From: CAZFQG01 sp964520785
GTDB taxonomy: Bacteria; Planctomycetota; Planctomycetia; Pirellulales; Thermoguttaceae
Assembly (NCBI GenBank): GCA_964520785.1
Contig: CAZFQG010000063.1
Span: forward strand, 1-30,188
DNA length: 30,188 nt
Direction of reading: 5' to 3'
Part shown: piece by piece, positions 25,288 through 30,188 of the stretch
Layout of the letters: every line of letters starts with the position of its first letter
How positions within the stretch are numbered: position 1 is the first letter of the stretch
Notes under the pieces: generated by a model
Databases searched by the model: none
Seen by the model: the letters and a program-made list of their open reading frames with translations, nothing else
Told to the model about the DNA's origin: nothing
Position numbers and translations under genes: made by a program

Positions 25288-25929
25288 ATGAATAAACCGC
25301 TATTCACCTCCATTTCGTTGGTCGTTGCGTTCTTCTCGATCTGCGTCTTCTTGGGGTGCGGCACGCCCGAGGAGAAAGAGCCGGAACAGACTCCCCCGCA
25401 AGAAGGAGGAACGACCAAAACCGAAGAGCAGGCGGCAGGGGCGAGCGGTCCTTCGGCCGCGGTTCGCCGTTTCCTGGAGGCCACCCGGACCGGCAACGAC
25501 CAAGTCGCGACGGAGATGCTCACCCGTTTAGCCCGCGAGAGTATCGAAGAGCTCGGTGGCTCGGTTGCCCCTCCCAGCAGCGATACGGCCCGGTTTCGGA
25601 TCGGCGAGGTCGAGATGTTGGCCGAGGACGGCGCTCGGGTCCCGTGCGTCTGGACGGATTTGGACGCGGACAACCAAGAGAAGAGCTATCACATGCTCTG
25701 GATGGTCCGCAAGGAACCCGAAGGCTGGCGGATCGCGGGTATGGCGACCGAGGTTTTCGAAGGAGAGCCGCCCCTCGTTCTGAACTTCGAGAAGCCCGAG
25801 GAAGTCTTGCGGCAGAAGGAGTTGCTCCGGGAGGAAATCCTTCGCCGCCAAGCCGAGCAAGCGGCCCCCCAAGGCCGCACCGCCGAGCAGCCCTCGACAC
25901 CGCCCTCCGCCGGGACGCTTCGGCGGTGA
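25288..25929 (+). CDS. Putative lipoprotein with NTF2-like central region
   Basis: A 213-residue exported protein. The N-terminus has a hydrophobic segment ending CVFLGC, a usable though non-ideal lipobox, giving a lipid-anchored Cys. A Glu/Pro/Gln-rich linker follows. Residues about 55-150 (AAVRRFLEATRTGNDQ... to EGWRIAGMATEVF) resemble the NTF2-like or DUF4878-type fold seen in many planctomycete lipoproteins. The tail has a charged helix (EVLRQKELLREEILRRQAEQ) and a Pro-rich end. The start is ATG 25288, with AAAAGGAG about nine bases upstream; an ATG at 25267 is less well placed. The function is unknown. No operon partner is evident. Confidence 0.7.
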   Translation: MNKPLFTSISLVVAFFSICVFLGCGTPEEKEPEQTPPQEGGTTKTEEQAAGASGPSAAVRRFLEATRTGNDQVATEMLTRLARESIEELGGSVAPPSSDTARFRIGEVEMLAEDGARVPCVWTDLDADNQEKSYHMLWMVRKEPEGWRIAGMATEVFEGEPPLVLNFEKPEEVLRQKELLREEILRRQAEQAAPQGRTAEQPSTPPSAGTLRR

Positions 25930-26104
25930 GGGGAAACCACCACCAGGGTGATGAATAGTCGTGGCGAGACGTGGGCAAGCGGCTCGCACGGCATTCCGGT
26001 TCGCCACCCCGTTTCCGGGGAGGGCAACAAGGTGGATGTCGCCGTCGGAATCGTTCGACGACGTTAGGGCCGGCAGATTTCGCTTTCGGGCCGTTCGCGA
26101 GGGC
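25930..26104. other. Non-coding gap after the lipoprotein gene
   Basis: Nothing recognisable is seen on either strand. It adjoins the two gene fragments at 26105-26512, and with them forms about 590 bases without an intact gene. Confidence 0.4.
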
Positions 26105-26251
26105 TCAGGGTGTTGCGCAATTGGCCAAGTCGCGGCACGTGAGAACGTGGCGGAGAAGGTCACGACGACTGATCATTCCGACCACTTTATTCTTTCGCAT
26201 GACCAGCAATCGTCGTGCCTGGTCAGTTCGCTTTCCTCCGGCGAGGCGAGC
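26105..26251 (-). pseudogene. C-terminal fragment of a CBS domain
   Basis: A 48-codon open minus-strand frame, closed upstream by TAA at 26254, contains QARRLLVMRKNKVVGMISRR followed directly by DLLRHVL. This is the typical second half of a CBS domain: a strand, a (K)xVGxIS turn, then a (R/D)RDLL helix. There is no start codon and the first half of the domain is missing. It overlaps the 3' end of the CheA fragment in another frame. Likely the leftover of a deleted CBS gene. The two CBS proteins at 27072-29758 have comparable blocks (LVGIISDRDLKER), so a broken paralogue is plausible. Confidence 0.6.
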
Positions 26252-26512
26252 TTACACTGCGCCGCGATTCCGGTGACGTCCAGAATGAGGGCGACCTGCC
26301 CATCTCCGAGAATGGTGGCTCCGGCCAGCGCGTGGCACCCCTGCATATGGCGGCCCAGCGGCTTGACGACGATTTTCTCCGAATCGTGCAGTCCGTCGAC
26401 GATCAGCCCGTACTGCAGGTGTCCGGCCTCCACGACGATGATATTGACGGCCGACGCCCTCGATCTTTCCTGGCTTTGGGGCACTTTCCGCTGTTGCTTA
26501 CCCAACGGAGAC
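26173..26512 (-). pseudogene. C-terminal (CheW-like, P5) fragment of a CheA histidine kinase
   Basis: On the minus strand, about 80 residues read as the end of CheA: NIIVVEAGHLQYGLIVDGLH, then SEKIVVKPLGRHMQ and AGATILGDGQVALILDVTGI. CheA is the chemotaxis histidine kinase, and this part binds the coupling protein CheW and receptors. All upstream domains (P1 to P4 and the start of P5) are absent. The frame continues to a Met at 26568 only by running into the receiver gene on the other strand. After DVTGI the last 25 residues or so look unrelated. A stop at 26175-26173 closes it. It must be non-functional as a kinase. Confidence 0.75.
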
Positions 26513-26518
26513 GGCCCC

Positions 26519-26959
26519 ATGAACCGGGATTGGGAAATTCTGCACGTAGATGATGATCCGCAGATCACGCGGCTGGTTGCCGCGCAGCTCGAACCGTACG
26601 GTTACTGCGTCAAGCCCCTCGAAGATCCGACTAGGACGATCGACGAACTCGTTCACGGAAAGCACCGTGTCGTCCTGCTGGATATCGACATGCCCCAAAT
26701 GAACGGTCTGGAAGTCCTCCACAAGATCAAGGAATACGACGCCGGAATTCAGGTCATTATGCTCAGCGGCGTAGTAACGCTCTCCGACGCCCTGCAAGCC
26801 CTTCGCGGGGGTGCCGAGGCCTGTTTCTTCAAGCCGGTGGAGGAAATCGAGCCCCTCGTCGAGGCGATTGAGGGGGCCTTCCGGAAGATCGACCACTGGT
26901 GGGAGGCACTCCGCGACCTCACTCGCCGGAAGTCGGAACGCACCCAGCCGGTCGCGTGA
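26519..26959 (+). CDS. Stand-alone response regulator receiver
   Basis: A 146-residue single receiver domain. HVDDDPQ gives the acidic metal-binding pair, LLDIDMPQMNG the phosphoacceptor Asp (first Asp of DID), IMLSG the switch Ser, and FFKPV the conserved Lys. All residues needed for phosphorylation are present. A charged amphipathic tail (FRKIDHWWEALRDLTRRK) ends the protein and resembles the tail of the truncated receiver at 29807. There is no output domain, so it would act by protein contact. The start is ATG 26519, with GGAG nine bases before. The frame is open back to 25961, but that part is antisense to the CheA fragment. The cognate kinase is not in the window. Confidence 0.88.
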   Translation: MNRDWEILHVDDDPQITRLVAAQLEPYGYCVKPLEDPTRTIDELVHGKHRVVLLDIDMPQMNGLEVLHKIKEYDAGIQVIMLSGVVTLSDALQALRGGAEACFFKPVEEIEPLVEAIEGAFRKIDHWWEALRDLTRRKSERTQPVA

Positions 26960-27071
26960 ACCGTCTCTCGAAGGCGCGGAGGTTGTTCGAATCATGAATG
27001 CCGGCGGTTCGCAGTTCGACCGGTCCGGACGTATTCATTGATGCACCGCCGCCCGCATGAGAAGGGGCGTC

Positions 27072-28046
27072 TCAGACACCGCAATCCACCGTCTCTCCCT
27101 CGAATGACGCTTCCGGTTCCGTGTGCTCCACGCCCGAGCCCGCCTTGCCGATGATCTGCAGGATGCACTGCAGCGTCAACATCAAGTCGGTCGTGGTGAG
27201 GACCCCGCACACTCCGGCCGCGTCGACGACCGGCAGGCAGGATATCCTCTTGCCGATCATCACGCTGATCGCCGGTCCGATCGCCATTTCCGGAGATACG
27301 ATGATGGGTGTCGAGGTCATGATATCCCCTGCGGTCTCTCCTTCGCGCTCCTTCAGATCTCGGTCGCTGATGATTCCCACCAGGGAACGGCCCTCTTCGC
27401 AAACCAGAATATGCCGGACGTGTTCGTCGTTCATCGTTTCGCGGACCTTCGCCACCGGCAACCGCGGCGGGACGACTCTCAGATGCTTCGACATCAGGTG
27501 CCGCACCTGGGTTTTGAAATCGGTTGAATTCTCGAAATCCCGCGAGAGCAGGCGGCGGATTTGTTGGCGTTTTTCGACAAGCCGTTGCTGTGCGCCCAGC
27601 GGAAGCGGGACGAGTACCGGCTCGCCCGATTGAGCCGGCCGGCGGGAACCGCGGCGGATCCGCCATGCGAGCATTCCGGCCAGCGCCAGAGTCGCGATCC
27701 ATGCGACCATCCCCAGCATGGCTACCGTGGCGCGAGCGGTCCAGTCCGGAAAACCGGCCGCTCCGTCCAGGCCGGTTGCCTCCCCATTCGGCGGATAACC
27801 GTAGACGCCATCCCGGGCGAGCGAGTGGCGGTGTGGCTCCCCCTCGAAATTCAGAAGGCGGGCAGTGGCGAGGAATCCCCGGTCAACATCGTCGGCGAGA
27901 ACCAAATACGTGAGCAGTACACTGGTGACGAGCAACGCCAGAAATAGCGCGTATTCGATGACGGCGGTACCCTCCGTTGCACGGCCGAAATCCGATCCGA
28001 AACGGAACAGCCTCTTGTTTGTCTCGCGCAATTCCACACGATTCAT
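27072..28046 (-). CDS. Membrane protein joining a Flp-pilin-like N-terminus to two CBS domains
   Basis: A 324-residue protein. Residues 20-50 look like a Flp/Tad pilin N-terminus: FGRATEG then TAVIEYALFLALLVTSVLL. Gly26 precedes a +5 Glu31 and +6 Tyr32, the pattern cut by the TadV/prepilin peptidase in Flp pilins. A loop of about 50 residues (outside the cytoplasm in the usual topology) leads to a second membrane segment (about 106-128, ending WRIRRGSRR). A cytoplasmic part follows with two CBS domains at about 184-234 (HILVCEEGRSLVGIISDRD) and 241-295 (SCLPVVDAAGVCGVLTTTD). CBS pairs usually bind adenine nucleotides. The start is ATG 28046, with GGAGGT seven bases upstream; a frame extension to 28148 is rejected. 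Last gene of a probable three-gene operon with the diguanylate cyclase. Confidence 0.8.
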   Translation of the reverse strand: MNRVELRETNKRLFRFGSDFGRATEGTAVIEYALFLALLVTSVLLTYLVLADDVDRGFLATARLLNFEGEPHRHSLARDGVYGYPPNGEATGLDGAAGFPDWTARATVAMLGMVAWIATLALAGMLAWRIRRGSRRPAQSGEPVLVPLPLGAQQRLVEKRQQIRRLLSRDFENSTDFKTQVRHLMSKHLRVVPPRLPVAKVRETMNDEHVRHILVCEEGRSLVGIISDRDLKEREGETAGDIMTSTPIIVSPEMAIGPAISVMIGKRISCLPVVDAAGVCGVLTTTDLMLTLQCILQIIGKAGSGVEHTEPEASFEGETVDCGV

Positions 28047-28183
28047 GAAATCTACCTCCATTGAAACCGTCTCAACCGGTCCATATTCCCTTGGGTCTTC
28101 AGCCGCTTGCGAAGGCCGGGTCCTCGGAGACGACCAAACCGCTTGCATTCGCGGAATCCGAGTCGTCTCCCTACCGTTCGTCC

Positions 28184-29758
28184 TCAGTGAATATCACTTC
28201 CTCGACAATGACCCAGAAGATCGTTCACGAGACTCTGGAGACGCGTCGCCTCTCCAACGACGCACGGGATGAAATCGTCTTCGTATACGGCGATTTGCCG
28301 TGGTATTTTGGCGACCCTGCGGGCCGCCGCCTTCGCGGTACGGATCAGGGCCGCCTTCTGGCGTTCCCGTTCGGCGCGAGCCTGCTGGGGAGAGCGGCCA
28401 TCGGCCCCCTCTCGCGTTTCCAACCAGTTGCGGAACCACCGCAAGAGGGTCGCGCGGGTAATCACGCCGGTCGGTCGGCCTTGGTTGATCACGACGATTC
28501 GGGGAACGGACACGCGCGTGAAGAACTCATAAATCTGCTCGATGGGAGCATCCTCTCCGTAGGATACGACGTCCCTCTTCATGACCTCGCGCAATTCGCT
28601 CGTCCAGCCCTCGCCAAAGGCGGTGTGCGTCAGCAAGTCTCCTTCGCCGACGATCCCGACGATCATGCCGGCCTCATCGACTACCGGGGCGGAATGGATC
28701 CGAAGCTGCAAGAATACGTCGACGACCTGCCGGACGGCCAGGTCATGCCGGGGGCAAAACAGGGGGACGGACATCACGTCGCGGGCTAGGATGCCATCTA
28801 ACGGCCCTCTTGCCATTCCGCCGCCCGGCAGATTCGGCAGACGCTCGCCGAGCGAACTGAACCACACCACGCGATTCCGGCCCGCCCGCTTGGCCACCGC
28901 GAGCGATTGATCGGCCCGTTCGACCAACTCTTCGGGAGTTCGCGTATCGGCCTGCCGCTCGGCGACCCCAAGGCTCGCGGTCACTTGCAGCACGGCATCG
29001 TCCAGACGGATTGTTGCTTGGGAGATCGCGACACGGGTGCGTTCGGCCCACTCCGCGGCGGCGCGTTCCGTCGTGTGGGTAAGTAGTGCACAGAATTCCT
29101 CGCCCCCATAGCGGCAAAGCAGATCGCTTTTTCGGCAAAGGCCTTTCATGAGGGAACCAACCGCAACGAGGACATCATCTCCCGCGGCGTGTCCGTGCAT
29201 GTCGTTCACTCTCTTGAAGAAATCCAGGTCGACCATCACGCACGAGAGCGATTGATCGTAGCGTCTTGCCCTCTCCCACTCGTCCGCGAACCGGTCGTGA
29301 AGCGTCCGCCGGTTAAGTAGTCCCGTCAGGGGGTCGTGACACGATATGTCCCGCAATTGGCGTTCCATTCTGATGATGCGGGATCCCGCTTCGATGCGAG
29401 CCAGAAGCACCGCGCGATCGACCGGTTTCGTCACGAAGTCGTCGGCGCCCGCCGCCAGCCCTTCCACCAGGTCGTCGGGCCGCGATTTGCCGGTGAGAAG
29501 AAGGAAATAGACGTACTTCGGCAGTTCTCGCAGCCGGATATCGCGGCAGAGCGTCAGCCCGTCCATCTCCGGCATGTCCCAGTCGCAGATGACGATATCG
29601 GGGGGGTCGTGGAGGATTTTTTCGCGGGCTTCCCGGCCGTCGCGGGCCTCGGTCACCTGGTGTCCGATTGAAGAGATGATCGCCGCGACGAGGCGCAGCG
29701 TGGCGCGATCGTCGTCGACCACCAGGATTTTCGGTCGTGTGGAGTCTTGCGATTCCAT
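28184..29758 (-). CDS. Diguanylate cyclase: receiver-GGDEF with tandem CBS domains
   Basis: A 524-residue cytoplasmic signalling protein. The receiver (about 8-128) has VVDDD, phosphoacceptor Asp59 in ICDWDMPEMDG, LLTG and FVTKPV. The GGDEF domain (about 140-300) has an intact GGEEF (218-222), so it should make c-di-GMP, and RKSD (209-212), the product-inhibition I-site, five residues upstream. Two CBS domains follow (about 325-379 with HSAPVVDEAGMIVGIVGEGD, and 391-445 with RIVVINQGRPTGVITRATL), which may sense adenine nucleotides. The last 75 residues are basic and helical, function unknown. The start is ATG 29758 with GAGGAA nine bases upstream. It lies 48 bases after the truncated receiver gene and 137 bases before the Flp-CBS gene. 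The predicted output is c-di-GMP controlled by phosphorylation and by CBS ligand. Confidence 0.9.
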   Translation of the reverse strand: MESQDSTRPKILVVDDDRATLRLVAAIISSIGHQVTEARDGREAREKILHDPPDIVICDWDMPEMDGLTLCRDIRLRELPKYVYFLLLTGKSRPDDLVEGLAAGADDFVTKPVDRAVLLARIEAGSRIIRMERQLRDISCHDPLTGLLNRRTLHDRFADEWERARRYDQSLSCVMVDLDFFKRVNDMHGHAAGDDVLVAVGSLMKGLCRKSDLLCRYGGEEFCALLTHTTERAAAEWAERTRVAISQATIRLDDAVLQVTASLGVAERQADTRTPEELVERADQSLAVAKRAGRNRVVWFSSLGERLPNLPGGGMARGPLDGILARDVMSVPLFCPRHDLAVRQVVDVFLQLRIHSAPVVDEAGMIVGIVGEGDLLTHTAFGEGWTSELREVMKRDVVSYGEDAPIEQIYEFFTRVSVPRIVVINQGRPTGVITRATLLRWFRNWLETREGADGRSPQQARAERERQKAALIRTAKAAARRVAKIPRQIAVYEDDFIPCVVGEATRLQSLVNDLLGHCRGSDIH

Positions 29759-29806
29759 TTACGGATATTCCTCGTAGTGTATGGAAGCGTCGGCCGTGGA
29801 CCGTTT

Positions 29807-30067
29807 CTAGACCGCGCCGATGATCCGGCGATCGCGTTCGGCGGCGAAGGTGCCGGATAGGGCTTTTCGCCAGCGTTCCAGCCGCTTTTCGGCGTGTTCG
29901 ATCAAGTTATTCTCCATCCACTGCCGGGCCGCCTTCGGATCCGTGTAAGACTCGAGCACAATCCGGTTTCTCCCGGCATTTTCGATGATTCTCGTCAACA
30001 GTCGGACCATGCTGGGGTCGTCGTCGACGAGGAGCAGTTTGGTTACAAGGCCACGGTCATCATTCAT
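29807..30067 (-). CDS. Receiver domain with its phosphoacceptor half deleted
   Basis: An 86-residue protein. Residues 1-50 are a good receiver start (LLLVDDDPSMVRLLTRIIEN, then LESYTDPKAARQWMENN). The frame then jumps straight to the last helix, EHAEKRLERWRKALSGTFA. The central strands and helices with the phosphoacceptor Asp, the switch Thr/Ser and the Lys are absent; a normal receiver is about 120 residues. The reading frame is kept, and translation signals look real: AAAGGAG at seven bases before ATG 30067. It could be a recent in-frame deletion in a decaying gene, or a small protein used as a decoy or dimer partner. First gene of the probable operon with the diguanylate cyclase. Confidence 0.7.
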   Translation of the reverse strand: MNDDRGLVTKLLLVDDDPSMVRLLTRIIENAGRNRIVLESYTDPKAARQWMENNLIEHAEKRLERWRKALSGTFAAERDRRIIGAV

Positions 30068-30188
30068 TTTGTTTCTCCTTTGCTCTATGGCTCATGGGGG
30101 GAATTATGGTTCGTTTGCGTGTGTCTTCGTTTTGCTAGCCTGGATTCCCATACGACCGATTCGCCTAAAGATTTCGCGGTCGGCCGGG

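Noticed and set aside
25528..26163. A 211-codon minus-strand frame opposite the lipoprotein gene
   Set aside because: Mostly antisense to the lipoprotein. It covers non-coding DNA at its other end and shows no domain.
26994..27041. A 15-codon frame with GGAGG upstream between the receiver and the Flp-CBS gene
   Set aside because: Too short to judge, lies between convergent gene ends, and nothing beyond the ribosome-like site supports it.
1..30188. CRISPR arrays, tRNA or rRNA genes, insertion sequences, attachment sites
   Set aside because: No regularly spaced repeats, no tRNA-like cloverleaf, no transposase or integrase motif and no target-site duplications were found by reading both strands. 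A covariance-model scan was not possible.

Overview
The window (high GC, dense gene shadows on both strands) most likely comes from a member of the Planctomycetota, probably near the order Pirellulales. The evidence is a DUF1559-type prepilin domain with its H-X9-DG signature, a secreted FG-GAP/ASPIC-UnbV protein with dockerin and PEP-CTERM ends, giant envelope genes, a two-RidA-domain chorismatase-like enzyme and a DRG-like GTPase. No rRNA, tRNA, CRISPR array, insertion sequence or integrase was seen.

Left part (1-4200, + strand): a 1029-residue secreted surface protein with a clear sigma70-like promoter, then a small YiiX-like permuted NlpC/P60 protein. Middle (4241-16240, - strand): a two-gene, roughly 12 kb unit read from one promoter at 16240-16212. 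It encodes a 1177-residue and a 2772-residue envelope protein joined by a TGATG overlap. Together they hold three diverged copies of one long, probably beta-rich module (one in the first protein, two in the second). In the giant protein a complete DUF1559 prepilin domain and several membrane segments lie between the two copies. I know of no described function for this arrangement; it is the best candidate for an undescribed system here.

Next (16476-21481): an AAA/DUF4143 ATPase whose promoter is covered by three overlapping palindromes and may give a leaderless transcript. It diverges from a + strand pair made of a Tat-exported glycoside-hydrolase-like protein and a secreted gamma-glutamyltransferase. 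A diverged intergenic repeat of about 90 bp occurs before this pair and again after it.

Right part (21853-30067) is rich in signalling genes. It holds cheD, a Hyg5-like chorismatase overlapping a DRG-like GTPase, a lipoprotein, a stand-alone receiver, and a probable - strand operon. The operon has a receiver that has lost its phosphoacceptor region, a receiver-GGDEF-CBS-CBS diguanylate cyclase, and a membrane protein joining a Flp-pilin-like N-terminus to two CBS domains. Between the lipoprotein and the stand-alone receiver lie two gene fragments: the C-terminal piece of a CheA and the C-terminal piece of a CBS domain. The segment therefore looks like a reshuffled chemotaxis and c-di-GMP region. 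Most reading frames lying opposite the real genes are composition-driven shadows and are left out.
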